From Pseudopyrenochaeta lycopersici (Eukaryota; Ascomycota; Dothideomycetes; Pleosporales; Pseudopyrenochaetaceae): a stretch of 64,000 bases of DNA. The stretch covers positions 124,001 to 188,000 of the forward strand of contig NHZP01000016.1 of NCBI GenBank assembly GCA_003313425.1, written 5' to 3'. Position 1 is the stretch's first letter. Each line of letters opens with the position of its first letter. Position numbers and translations under genes: made by a program. The notes under the pieces were generated by a model. The model searched no databases and was not told the DNA's origin. It saw nothing but the letters and a program-made list of their open reading frames with translations. Shown piece after piece: positions 48,059 to 58,784 of the stretch.

Positions 48059-48637
48059 ATGGTATCTCCGAAAGGGCGAATTTGTCTAGTTGGCGATGCT
48101 GCACATCCGCACCTTGCGACACCAGGCACGGGAGCAGCCCAAGCACTTGAGGGTGTAGCTACCATTGGAGCCTTGATCCAGAAGTCCTTCGAGGCATCAG
48201 GAAATACACTGGACATTCCCCTAGTTTTTAGATCATATGAGAAGTTGAGGTGTGTAAGATCAACCCCTTCGTTAAATAACAACGGATAGACATCATGGCT
48301 GACCAGGGGCCGCTGCGGCCTTAGGTATGAACGTACAAGCTTAACACAGCGAATGGGTTGGGAGACTAGACACGCATGGCATCAAACGGACTGGGATGCC
48401 GTTGCCGCTGATCCCAATTATCTCAAACTGCCGCAGCATGCGTGGATCCTTGGGCATGATGCAAGGAAATACGCAGAGGATAATTACGACGCAGTTGTCC
48501 GTCATATACAGCACGGAACACCATTCTCCTCAACCAACTTACCAAAAGGATATTTACACGAAGAATGGACAGTAGAGTCACTACTAGAGTACGAGGGCCA
48601 GATTGCAAGTAAGGGATTATACAAAACAAGGCAGTAG
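48059..48637 (+). pseudogene. FAD-dependent monooxygenase, 5'-truncated
   Basis: Exons 48059-48249 and 48325-48637 (phases match, 167 codons) encode the C-terminal part of a salicylate-hydroxylase-like FAD monooxygenase. The second FAD motif GRICLVGDAAHPHLATPGTGAAQALEG is present, followed by FRSYEKLRYERTSLTQRMG and a normal end. The N-terminal region of about 250-300 residues with the GxGxxG dinucleotide fold is absent: the frame meets the inverted end of the transposon relic six codons before GRICL. Group A flavin monooxygenases hydroxylate aromatic or polyketide products, and the broken PKS points away on the other strand. The remaining exons show no internal lesion. A fragment this short cannot bind FAD normally. 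Confidence 0.82.
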
Positions 48638-51087
48638 TTACTAAGCAGAAAGAACCGAAAACCTTTATCGAGTTCCTAACACTCTGTGATACTCCTATAG
48701 CTTGTCAGGTTAAATGATGAAATGCAATTAGGGAATTTAATGATTGAGATGATTGATCGGGTGCTGTTGATAATCGTTTTAATTGACTTTGTGCTCGTAG
48801 TAACCGGTTTTCTCCTTTTACTTAGTGTTTGTGCCAAGTGGTTACACCTAAGCTTTATTGTTATAATTTAATGAATCTTTTGGTCAGGGTAGATGAGAAT
48901 TAATAGCAATCAGTTTATTTTATTTTATTTTTATCGTTTCGTGATAGGATTGATTTTTCTCTTTGTTAGTTCTATGCTCCCTCCTTTCTAAACACAGACC
49001 TAATAAATCAGTGATACATAGTTGATACCGTCCATATTACGGTATTTGTGTACTTCAGGTTTCACACCTCTTATTTAACACACACCTTCAGCTTGGAAAC
49101 CAATTCAAACTAGATAGGAACTACTTCTGTTGCCTTCTAAAGAACCTAGAGGTCGTATGAAAGAAGCCTCGATCACAATCTAGCTATGACTGTTCAACTT
49201 TTAGCTTCTCAATTTGGTTTTGTTTCTCTAAGGTGTGTTGCTGTTATAAATCCGCTATTCATACGCTCTATAGAGACCCATTTGGCTCAGGAACTATGCC
49301 ATTTGTTGGCTAGCAATGCCTTTTCAAAACCATTAGCTAGTATTTTGTCAAATTAGAAATTACAAACCCGAATACTTCTCCTTGACACCTCCTATCTTAG
49401 CCAATGATTGTTAATATCTACATTCCGGAGCTTATTTTGCTGCTGTATTTCTTCATTATTGATTAGCCGTATAGTTCGAGTGTTATCATACTACATCGCG
49501 CTTGTATTAGGATCAATTAATCAATCAACTTATTCAGCCCTCAGTTGGATTGATTAGTCCCAAAACGTGACGCTAATCGGGGTACAAATTGATTGATTTA
49601 GGCTAGTTAATGGGTATAGGCTAGGTTGAGGTTAGAGTTGAGATCAGGTTAGTACAATGCTAGCGGAAAAGTTTTGGTCTTTAGTGGTTTTTCGCCCACT
49701 AAGCTACACCAACAAGCTAACAATTAATATAATTTACTCTGTACCCTATACTACAGTTTCCTCTAAGACGAAAACCTTTATTAAAAAAATGTATTGAAAT
49801 TGAAATTGCTTAGAGCTCCTCTAATTTATATAAATCTTACTATAGAATTTTCTATAAAAAGCAGGCTAAAAACTGGCTTAAATGTTGCATTTTACATACC
49901 GAAACTTAATGCTTTTAACTTTAAGAATATTTTACTCCTTAGAAAAAAAATTCGTTCTCTTTATTCTATTCGATTTTAAAGCTAGTAAAGTTCTATTACT
50001 AATTCTCATTACATACTAAATAGATATGTTGTCCGTACGCAGTGCATGAGGTTGCTACGCCACGTTAACCTATCGCGCGCTATCACATGACAAAAGAGCT
50101 TTGGGCACAAAGGTTAAAGCTCCGTACCCGCTATATAAGAACCCTTCCCCACCATACGTAGAAAGATAGAGAATAGTTACTACGAATACAGATACCTACC
50201 TCTCACACGATAACTTACCGCACGCTGCAGCTGCAGAGGAAGTTCCACCCACATATGTAGTTACATAGATAATTGTAATGGGCTGCGCCCTTAGAGCAGG
50301 AGAGGCTTTGCTACTATCGCACGGGGAAGGAACTCCTTAGTCTCCTCTGCCCCCTATTTTTATAAGCTTGTACGAGTTAGTAGCTAGAGGAGCACGTTCC
50401 TCTTTACTCGTACGAACATATATATATATCCTCTAAGGATACCTGTAACCTCTTCTCTATCTTTCTCCTTCTGTAGTATAGGACAAATGCACACTCGTTA
50501 GTTAGGCCTCTTCGCCCATAACAATAAAGTAGTACAAAATATACTAGTTTTTGTATGTAACTGCTTCGCGTCTAAAACTTTCTAAGTGTAACTATTACAG
50601 GGTTTTACTAATAGAACGAGCCAATTATTATCGTACATTATTACAGCCTTAAGACTCTTACGGTAATTGGCGTAGCGGTAAGAGAAAATTGAGCGAAGTA
50701 GCAACCCAGTAACCTAACCTATACCTAAGCTCCTACTACCCTAACCCAAACCAAACCTTTATCTACCCAGGTTAGGCGTATACTTAACAACTACCCTAGA
50801 AGGCTAGTGGGTGGCCCAAATGTGGGCTAAACATGAGGCGATAGCCTAATCCTTAACTAGCTTAGACTAAGCTCTAGAACGCTAAGATGTATCCTAGATG
50901 CACTGCCACAGAACTTCGGATGGCTTAGTTATTAATTGGTTTAATACAGTCAAAGCTTACATTTATAAGCTGAAGTGGGCTTTGGTTGGGTTACTTCTGG
51001 GGTAAGTGTCCATTCGCTTCCAATACATCTACAAGAACCGCTTTCTAAATCGTCACATTCCCATCCCTCAACGGCCTCTGCACAAAC
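48638..51087. repeat. AT-rich, gene-free island with decayed repeats
   Basis: 2.4 kb, strongly AT-rich from 48640 to about 50020, with no credible gene. At 50020-50270 a more GC-balanced stretch has a CTATATAAG box near 50130 and may be part of another decayed element adjoining the inverted solo LTR. CTAAC/TTAGG-like words recur at 49600-49660 and 50700-50780 without forming a regular telomeric array. Confidence 0.6.
50274..50523 (-). mobile_element. Second copy of the solo LTR, inverted
   Basis: The reverse complement of the copy at 46949-47198 with scattered substitutions. It begins TGTAATGGGC and ends GCCCATAACA on the plus strand. Flanks are ATAAT (50269-50273) and ATAAA (50524-50528), a 4-of-5 match compatible with a decayed target duplication. 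No internal retrotransposon sequence adjoins it. Confidence 0.75.
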
Positions 51088-52101
51088 ATGTCTGTCGAGA
51101 AAGACGAGCTTGTTCTGCCGCGCCCAGGCGGGGCGCCCAGCTTATCGATTGCACCTGTTCCAGGCCCGACTGAGGCAGCGTTTACGGAGACTTTCGGCAC
51201 ACTCCTCCCGCCCGTCACATATTTGAACACTGCCAATGGGAAAGCCGCATATTATGAACTGCTTCCTTCCTCATCTCCTGAAGAGAGCGTGCTTACTCCC
51301 GATCGGGTGCTGTTCGTCCATGGCGTGCAAACTCCAGCTCTGGGCATGCTCCCACTGGCTCGCGCCCTGCACGCATCCTTTTCTCACTCGCATTTCGTAC
51401 TTGTCGACCTTTGGGGTCACGGATTAAGCGACACACCTGTTGTCCCGCATGACGAGCGACTATTTCATCAATTGCTAGATGCTCTACTGGATCGATTGGA
51501 ATGGCCGTCTGTACATGTAGTTGGGTACTCGTTTGGTGGCGCATTGACAGTTGGATATACGGCGTCACGACCATCACGGGTGCAAAGTTTCACCCTTGTT
51601 GCGCCCGCTGGACTTATTCGCTCTCCGAATTTCACGTCTGAGCAACAGGGCCATTTGCGCGGTGACGATGAGGCGGCAGCGCGGACGTGGATCCTGGAAT
51701 TTCTCGAGGGCGGTGAGCTAGTCGTTCCTGCAGACTGGAAAGAAAGAGTCAAGAGAAGGGAAGTTGTCGCTGAGGCTGTGAAAGAATGGCAGATGCGGGA
51801 GCACCCGGGACATGTGGCTTCTGTCATCGCAGTGTTCCGAGATGGTGGGGTTATGGATAATGATGCCGAATTCGTGAGGGCGGTGCGTACTGGCATACCC
51901 TCACTGGTAGTTTTAGGTGAACAGGATGACTTGTGTAGTGAGAAACAACTTAATGAACTGGGCCTCGCAAATGTTGCTGTTGTTCCCCAGGTTGGGCATG
52001 GTGTAGTAAGAGATAAGGCCACAGAGGTTGCGGCGTTCATCAGCCCCTTCTGGAAGGCACTTGACGGTGGTAGCAGCAGTCGAAATAAATTACAAGGGTA
52101 G
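51088..52101 (+). CDS. Alpha/beta hydrolase
   Basis: A single-exon frame of 337 residues. The hydrolase fold shows LFVHGVQTPALGM (oxyanion region), VDLWGHGLSD, the nucleophile elbow VGYSFGGAL with Ser near 148, a late acidic residue in VLGEQDDLC near 276, and the catalytic His in VPQVGHGVV near 300, completing the triad. No signal peptide is visible, so it is probably cytosolic. In fungal gene clusters such hydrolases release or trim polyketide products, and its position 2.4 kb from the PKS/monooxygenase remnants makes this possible. General housekeeping hydrolases look the same. Confidence 0.88.
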   Translation: MSVEKDELVLPRPGGAPSLSIAPVPGPTEAAFTETFGTLLPPVTYLNTANGKAAYYELLPSSSPEESVLTPDRVLFVHGVQTPALGMLPLARALHASFSHSHFVLVDLWGHGLSDTPVVPHDERLFHQLLDALLDRLEWPSVHVVGYSFGGALTVGYTASRPSRVQSFTLVAPAGLIRSPNFTSEQQGHLRGDDEAAARTWILEFLEGGELVVPADWKERVKRREVVAEAVKEWQMREHPGHVASVIAVFRDGGVMDNDAEFVRAVRTGIPSLVVLGEQDDLCSEKQLNELGLANVAVVPQVGHGVVRDKATEVAAFISPFWKALDGGSSSRNKLQG

Positions 52102-53398
52102 AGAGTTTACGTAAATAGCAGACTATACCAAATGCAAGTTGTTAATCATTGATTTTCTGGCGCAGTCTCTACACACACTAGTGTTAGGATTAATGAAGCT
52201 TCACGGGCGTGGAAGGAATAATAGGGCAGCAAAGAGTGTATTGCCGTGGTTGGATAGACGAATCGCTGCGGAGCAGCGATGGGGGGACGCCCCCTTATAT
52301 ACTCTAACTATCCCTAGCCTATCCTGGGCCACTATGGGCCAAGTCGGCCCGGGTCAACCCATGGGGCTGACAACTAGCAGCGACCCCAAGAGACCGTGCC
52401 TGTATCATGCATTCAGCTCGGCTCGGAAGAAGATATTCTCCGCAATAACTTTGTATACTTTCAAATAAAGTCGAAGTATGCGAGTACTGTTCAGCCCCAA
52501 CTGTGTCACTTGAGTCCTCCATTGCTCCATCCCCGACAAACACGTGTCTGATACAGACCGCTAGGAGCGTAACCGTTCATCATAAAGCCCCTTACACCAC
52601 GTCTCAACAGATTTATTGTGACATTCGGTTTCAAATAATCCATTGTGGTGGTTTATTTCCTTTAGTCAGCGTGACATCAGTTGAAGCCATTCGCTGCAGA
52701 GCATGATGAGCTGGTCATAGGAGAATGAGCATGAACTCCTTCTGTAACGGTTTTCCCCAGCATTTTTGGTAGGAGTTATGATATACTTTTAACATTGAAA
52801 AATAAGCTCCAGAAGCCTACGTAGTTATGCTAGATTATTGAGGCCATATCGTGGAAGTCCGAGCAGAAAGGATGCTACCAATCGTTACCCCTTCTAACTT
52901 CCGCATCACGAGTGGAGGCGCTGTATATGGTTTATTATTGATTGCTGTTGCCCCATTCTTGCCCGAGACGAAGCACATCCAAAGCCCAGACTGATCAACT
53001 TCAATGCTGATTACATTGTTGGGGGAATTATCTTATTTTTAAATGCGTAGGTAGATCACGACATTCGAATAGAGCCAGTTTGCTAAAGTTCGCACCTGCC
53101 AGTCTCAGAATTAAAGCCGCTCATAACTCTACTGCTATTGTTGCGAGGAAATTTTGGAAGATTAGGCCTTGTGGTGACGGAAATGGGCAGTCGGGGAATT
53201 AAATTGGCGGACAGAGACAGTATTTGGATACTACTTAAGATGGCTGTAGAATACTAAGTGTTGCAGATCTGGAGAAGCCAATACGGTGGTGGATTATCAA
53301 GCCCATTTGATACATTAGACAAGGTGATTATCAATTTGTCTGGTCTACAAGCATGGTTATCTCTTTACATTTCTATTGACGAACTACAAGGCAGCGTA
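52102..53398. other. Intergenic 1.3 kb between convergent genes
   Basis: No recognisable gene. A short palindrome (TCGCTGCGGAGCAGCGA, near 52263-52279) followed by G- and C-runs lies 160 bp past the hydrolase stop and could form a hairpin. Confidence 0.5.
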
Positions 53399-54748
53399 CT
53401 AGGAAGACGGCGCCGCACCTCCATATGGGACGCTGGCAATGCTTTCAATATCCACAAAACCGTACTTACTACCGTCCTTATCCTCTGCAAGGCCTTTGCT
53501 CCATTTTTGCACATCCTTCATGAAACCCTCCAGGTTTTTCTCGTCGCTGAGATCAATTGGCTGCTGGTCCTTTCCAAGCTGCCTAATCTGCGTTCCTGCC
53601 GCAACATTCGTGATTCCAAAATCATTGTCGTCCATTATTTGTTCGATAGCTGCATCGACGACACCGTTGATAATTTGCTTAGGTAGCTCAGGTTCTAGAC
53701 ATACTGGTCGTGCGAGACCAACTCCGTCCACAGTGTTGAGCGCGTCTACCATGGCTGATGCCGTCTTAAAGCCACCTGTGACGTATGTTTTGGTTTTCGA
53801 GAGTGAAGGCGTAATCTTCTCGGCGAATTCGAGGAAGAAAGCCTCACGCTTTTTAGTCGACTCGCGCTGGTGTCCAAAGGCAAGCTTCTCGTATGTGCCT
53901 CCGGAGAGCTCGACAAAGTCGAAGCTATTATCTTCGAGAAGCTTACAGAGCGTTGCGGCTTCTTCTGTATCGAACCCTTTTTCTTGGAACTCCACAGAGT
54001 TGAGCTTAATGCCCAAAACAAAAGATGAGGATGTTCGGCGTCGAATCTCTTGTCCGATTTCGGTGATCAGACGAGCACGATTCTCGAGCGAGCCGCCATA
54101 CTTGTCAGTCCGGCGGTTGGTTGAAGGAGACAGAAATTGCGCGAGCAAGTATCCGTGAGCGCCGTGGAGTTGAATACCGTCATAGCCGGCCTTGTCAAGA
54201 TACTCGGCAGCGTGTGCAAAACCTTCAATGATATTTTTGATGTCTTCGTCGGTGGCAGCACGCGGTTTTGCAAACGTCATGCCCAAAACGTTGCCCTCGA
54301 GCTGCACATCTGATGCCGAAACTGGGTGTTTTTGGATGTTCTCGGGTACCTGGCGACCAGGATGGCTGACTTGTCCTACAATTAGGGAGCCGTGCCTCTT
54401 AGACTGTGTTGCAAGCTCCTTGAAACCCTCGAACCGCTCGCCCTCGTAAGGTGAGCCGCGAGGAATAATGGGGTTTCCTGCAGCTTCGAGATGGTCGTAT
54501 TCGATCATGATGTTGCCCGTCAGAATCACACCAAACTCGCCTTCACCCCAGCGCCGATATACGTTGACGAGGTTCTTTGAGGGAATACCTCGGGCTTCGA
54601 GGTTCTTGGGGTCCCATGATGATAGGCGCTCGGTCATTGCGCCTTTCAAAAATCGATTCTGGGCTGTCTTTTTCGAAAACGCAAAGTCGAGAGGCTTGCC
54701 CAACGGCGCAACATCTTTGTGCTCGGCTTGATATCTTCGTGGTCCCAT
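53399..54748 (-). CDS. NADH:flavin oxidoreductase, Old Yellow Enzyme family
   Basis: A single-exon frame of 449 residues. The TIM-barrel flavoprotein signatures are present: NRFLKGAMTERL near 30, GQVSHPGRQ near 125, GYDGIQLHGAHGYLLAQFLSPSTNRRTDKYGGS near 190-225 (quoted in parts: QLHGAHGYLL holds the substrate-binding residues), and YVTGGFKTASAM with VGLARP near 340-360 for FMN phosphate. These enzymes reduce activated C=C bonds with NAD(P)H. The class includes ene-reductases in alkaloid and polyketide pathways as well as stress enzymes. The frame is complete and without lesions. Convergent with the hydrolase. Confidence 0.92.
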   Translation of the reverse strand: MGPRRYQAEHKDVAPLGKPLDFAFSKKTAQNRFLKGAMTERLSSWDPKNLEARGIPSKNLVNVYRRWGEGEFGVILTGNIMIEYDHLEAAGNPIIPRGSPYEGERFEGFKELATQSKRHGSLIVGQVSHPGRQVPENIQKHPVSASDVQLEGNVLGMTFAKPRAATDEDIKNIIEGFAHAAEYLDKAGYDGIQLHGAHGYLLAQFLSPSTNRRTDKYGGSLENRARLITEIGQEIRRRTSSSFVLGIKLNSVEFQEKGFDTEEAATLCKLLEDNSFDFVELSGGTYEKLAFGHQRESTKKREAFFLEFAEKITPSLSKTKTYVTGGFKTASAMVDALNTVDGVGLARPVCLEPELPKQIINGVVDAAIEQIMDDNDFGITNVAAGTQIRQLGKDQQPIDLSDEKNLEGFMKDVQKWSKGLAEDKDGSKYGFVDIESIASVPYGGAAPSS

Positions 54749-55704
54749 TCTGAAAGGTGAACAATTGCAATTGGGTATCTAGATGAAAGAAAAAAGTAAC
54801 CTATGCTTTTCGTAGTTGAGAAGTATGTACGGGCTGAAATCGTAATAACCTTGACAGTCTATATACCACAAGACTTTGCTTTATCGTTTTGCATTTCTAA
54901 GCGCCACGCCGGCGTGTTGCAAAGAATAGCCGAAAGATTCAAAATTTTGCTCCACTTCGACGTCATGACACTACGCTATTGGGTACGCTAGACGGCGACG
55001 CCTCGGCAAATACTGGTGAGGAAAGTATTCTAAGCGAAACTATGCGGTTCCATGGATGGGACTTGTGATGTGCATTTAACGGAATGATCACCTCATGAGG
55101 TTTAATGGAAATGGTCTGTAGCATTCGCTTTCCCAGCACATCAGCACCCGGCGCCGAAAAGCGCATCGTCAACCATACTGTTGCGCGTGCTATCAGTCCT
55201 GTCAACAAACTCTCCTCCAACACCCCCTGCTCATTCGCGGCAATATATATGTACGAAGAGCTCGATGGGCTAGAATGTGAGCGTAGATAGCAAAGGTCAA
55301 AATTACAGCCTCGAATGGTTGAGTTATGGTAAGAAGTATGCATCCTGGCAGTTTCTCTGTGCAAAAGTCAAGATCGTTAAAACCCTTCTTACTAGCTGTC
55401 CGTCTCAGCCAAGTTTTCAGTATGTAGTAGCGTGCTGAGATGTCTGTAAGCTGCACTGCGCCCTGTGGCTGAGAGCTGGGGCTTCAACGACCTTCGGGCA
55501 GGGCGTATTCCCGGCCTTGTAGGCAGCTGTTCCTCCCGTCGTGCACGCGGGCTTTGCAGACCACCAGAATAAGTCTATTGTCGCTCTGTACAGGTACGGT
55601 GTGGCGAGTACAGTAAATTCCTACACGAAGTAATATAGGAGGGTTTACTAATACGTTATAGGACTATACACCTTTAAGAGCTATACCTAACTTAAAAGGT
55701 TTCG
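54749..55704. other. Intergenic containing the left inverted-repeat arm
   Basis: Upstream of the OYE gene and downstream of the NLR-like pseudogene. The minus strand here has partly open frames (for example 55364-54963) that resemble the plus-strand frame at 59065-59436 across a short stretch, which is explained by the inverted repeat described separately. Confidence 0.5.
55090..55475 (-). repeat. Left arm of a diverged inverted repeat flanking the NLR-like gene
   Basis: Read on the minus strand, this aligns collinearly with 58785-59135 on the plus strand. Shared anchors in the same order and spacing include TCTCAGCCACAG, ATCTCAGCACGCTACT, TTCGAGGCT, CGAGCTCTT, GCGAATGA.CAGGGG and TTTTCGGCG. 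Overall identity is moderate (my estimate about 60-65%), so it is old. Confidence 0.7.
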
Positions 55705-58393
55705 TCACTTTACTCCGCTCGCCAACTGTTCAGCGCGTTGGAAGCATCTTTCTATAGAGATAAGAGCCTTATCGTAGCGAGCTTGTGAGTGTAATGTATA
55801 AGCAAGATTGTGCATGCTGGTCAGCGTGTCCGGATGCTCATTCCCAAGCCTGATCTCGTCTCCATCACTTGCACCTCCAGCTCTTCAGCCTCCTTCCACC
55901 GCCCTTGATTCCTGTACGTTCACGCAAGGTTGACCATGCTAGTCAGTGTAAAAGGATGCTCATCCCCAAGCACCCTTGAGCATATTTCTAATTCTTCTGC
56001 ATGTAGCTCTTCAGCCTCCTTCCACCGCCCTTGATTCCTGTACGCCGATGCAAGGTTGGCCATGCTAGTTAGCGTGTCAGGATGCTCGTTCCCAAGCACC
56101 CTCAAGCATATTTCTAATTCTTCTGCCTGTAGCTCTTCAGCCTCCTTCCACCGCCCTTGATTCCTGTATGTCGACGCAAGGTTGGCCATGCTAGTCAGCG
56201 TAGAAGGATGCTCATCCCCAAGCACCCTGGAGCTCGTCTCCATCACTTGCACCTCCAGTTCTTCAGCCTCCTTCCACCGCCCTTGGTTCCTGTACGTCAA
56301 CGCAAGGTTGGCCATGCTAGTTAGCGTGTCAGGATGCTCATCCCCAAGCACCCTCGAGCTCGTCTCCATCACTTGCACCTCCAGCTCTTCGGCCTCCTTG
56401 TACCGTCCATCACTATATAGAGTCATAGCACATTTCTGCGCAAGTTCCAATCTGTCTTTGTCGTCGTGATCGGCGAGACTTTGCGACAGAGCGTATTGAA
56501 CATGCGGAAGGAACCGTCTCCATTTACTTCTATTACTATGTTCGTTGTCTGGGAATACGCAAAGGAGTTGTGTGATAGTGCGTTGCGTCCACTGTTGGAG
56601 CCTTTCCTGCACTTGCAGCTGCTTGCGTAGAGCTTGATGAACTAGTCGATGAACGTCGATTGCAGATTCAGCAGGTCGCCTAGTGATGAGCGCATACTTG
56701 TCAAGTACTTTAACAGCATCTTGTCTTATTTGGGGCGAGGCTGTCTCTAGAAGTTCGAGCGAAATATCCTTTCGGTCTACGCATGCAGCAAGAAACAAAC
56801 AATCGACAGCAAACGCATTGTCACGACCGATTTGACCCATAGAGAGGAACAATGTAGTAGCTACAGGGTCTCTCATGCTAGAGCCTAGCAGTTTACCTGC
56901 GGACGTATCACCGCTGTACTTAAGAGCTAGTTCTTTGTGTTCGTCCAGCCGTGATCGGTACTCTTGCACTGTCAGCCCACTAGCATTCATGCACGCTGCT
57001 ACTTGCGCAACCGCTAGAGGCAGATGCAACAGCTCTCTTAGCAAGTGCTCAGCTTCCTGCTGCTCAGTATTTGAGAGTGGCGTTACTAGGCGGCTTTGTA
57101 GCATCCTCAGCGCCGCGTCTTGGGTTAGCTCTCGCAGTGCTATGACGTTTTGTGGAGCAAATGCCTGAACTGTGTCGCTATTAGTTGTTGTGAAGATGGC
57201 AGAACATAGCCTAGACCTCGGTAGACACTCGGCTAAGTCTGCAGGTTCTGTCGTGGATGAGCCGTCGGATCGTAGAGTGGCGTCCTCAGCGTTATCGAAG
57301 ATCAGCAGGCACTGCCGCGCACTCATCTCTGCCGCACAGTGTCGCGTGACCCGCTTCATGTCTGCCTGATCGTCGTCCCACCTAAGAATACAAAGCTTCT
57401 GCGCAATACTTGCATACGACCGGTAGAGGCTATCTTTATCGCTTGCATCGATCCAGAAGACCGAGCAGTCCTTGTTGTGCTGCCTTGTTCTGTGTGCAGC
57501 CTCGAGCGCGAGCTGCGACTTGCCTGTTCCACCTGGCCCGACTATTGCCAGCGTGGTAGTGGTCTGGTCGCTGCTAAGAGCTTCGCCTCTAGTTCGGCGA
57601 GCTGCAACTCACGGCCTACGAAAAATTCGTTTTGTGGGAACGGGATGATGGAAGGTGCACTACCAGCCGTCTCTACTTCGGCCTGCAGTCTTCTCCGTGC
57701 ACTCTCCTGTCCTTCACTATACGTAGTAGGCATAGAAACACCAAGGACTCCTAGCAGGCAGTATATAATATCTTCCTCTTCGGTCGTTTTGCGATTTTCG
57801 ACCCACCGCCTTCGTTCAGATATGCTGAATTGGTCTAGAGAACAGTTGCGAAGCGCCGCGAGCGGGATTCTAGTGATGTCGTGTAGTAGCTGATCAAGCG
57901 ACGCTTTGTCGCCTATGCGATATCCTTCGCACGAGAAAAACTCAACTGACACTGGCGCGATCAGCTCTTGGAGCGTCCATCCTCGAGTGAACCAATCGCT
58001 TTTCCGAAATGAAGCATCCCAGTCGCTGCGTTGGACCGGCTCTGTCGCAGTCGACACTGATACATCTGACAAGAAGACGTAGCATCGTGTCGCATTCTTG
58101 TACCACTGAAACATGGAGTTGATCGCCCTAGAGCGCTCGATCTTGTTCCATCTGTCGATGCAGCATGTATCGATCCAAAAGTACTGCAGCTTATCCCGGA
58201 CCGCCTGCTCGGCACAAAACTTGAGCTTTTTATAGCCTTCTTCTTTCTTTATATATGCTTCACTCGATACGTCTTCGATAAGGATCTCGGAATCGCTCCA
58301 TCTGTGCGATAGGATGGCATAGGGCGGAATCGGTTTGCCGTGAAAATCTGTCAAGACGAGCCTGCCCAGCGCGTTAAAGTGAAGAAGCCGCAT
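55705..58393 (-). pseudogene. HET-NB-ARC-TPR (fungal NLR-like) gene, decayed
   Basis: From the ATG at 58393 the frame encodes an N-terminal HET-like domain (AILSHRWSDSEILIEDV, FWIDTCCIDRWN, WFTRGWTLQELIAP, ending DIIYCLLGVLGVSMP), then FFVGRELQLAELEAKL. Next comes an NB-ARC ATPase (IVGPGGTGKSQLALEAA Walker A, FWIDAS, CLLIFDNAED Walker B), then 42-residue kinesin-light-chain-type TPRs (VLGDEHPDTLTSMANLA, TYRNQGRWKEAEELEV). Three lesions are seen: a one-base loss at about 57571-57580 between the HET and NB-ARC frames, an in-frame TGA at 55920-55922 where sister repeats have Ser/Leu, and a second shift near 55855-55865. The last frame ends with ...LASGVK at 55705. Intact relatives act in non-self recognition and cell death. 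The single-base shift might be sequence error; the combination argues for decay. Confidence 0.85.
55900..56430 (-). repeat. 126-bp coding TPR repeats
   Basis: About four consecutive units of 126 bp (42 residues each) are very similar to one another, including at synonymous sites. Variation is concentrated in a few positions (EVQVMETSS against HAEELEICS/QAEELEICL; D, S or F after HP). This is typical of TPR arrays in fungal NLR-like genes that evolve by unit exchange. Confidence 0.85.
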
Positions 58394-58784
58394 GGCGCTT
58401 GCAGTTTAGGTTTGGCCTAAGGATTAAGAATGGCGAACGACTTTTGTACTGTTAAGGGTAGAACTACATAGTTGGGACAAGGCAGAGGAAACTTGTACTA
58501 GGCTGCTGTGAAGGCCTTGTAAGACCAGGCTGAGGGCTATAGCCTCTCGCAATACTCATGTCAATATACTAGTAGCCTGCGCAGCGACGTAGGTCGTTTG
58601 AGTGCAAGAATAGTGTAGTATTGCGGATAGTTTGCATACGGTTCCTGAGAGATGCGTTAATGAGTCAATTACGTCGCCGAAGAGCAGTACGAACCGGAGT
58701 GTGGAACCTATCGATAGCAATTACTGACGTGGGCTCCAGGGAAACAACTGTCTGCACGACCGGAAATAAGATCTGCCTGGCTGA

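Larger units (their letters stand above)
46702..48063. mobile_element. RIP-degraded DNA transposon relic with inverted ends
   Basis: The left end reads ACCATGGCTTCCAACAGTACGTA and the reverse complement of the right end is the same, so the ends match at 29 of the first 30 bases. Further TACGG-type motifs recur inside both ends. Flanking target duplications are not evident: the outer 14 bases (ACCATGGCTTCCAA) are themselves inverted and belong on one side to the PKS frame and on the other to the monooxygenase frame. The interior has no intact frame and is strongly TpA-enriched. The CAGT...ACTG inner ends recall Tc1/mariner or hAT elements, but the family is undetermined. A solo LTR sits inside. 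Confidence 0.65.

Noticed and set aside
49794..49979. Lys/Leu/Ile-rich 61-codon frame in the AT-rich island
   Set aside because: The amino acid bias simply reflects AT-rich DNA.
50020..50273. Possible separate LTR with a TATA box next to the inverted solo LTR
   Set aside because: TG-like start and a TATA box are present, but no matching end, partner copy or target duplication was found.
50700..50790. CCTAACC-like words suggesting an interstitial telomere
   Set aside because: Only a few irregular matches to the fungal CCCTAA unit; no tandem array.
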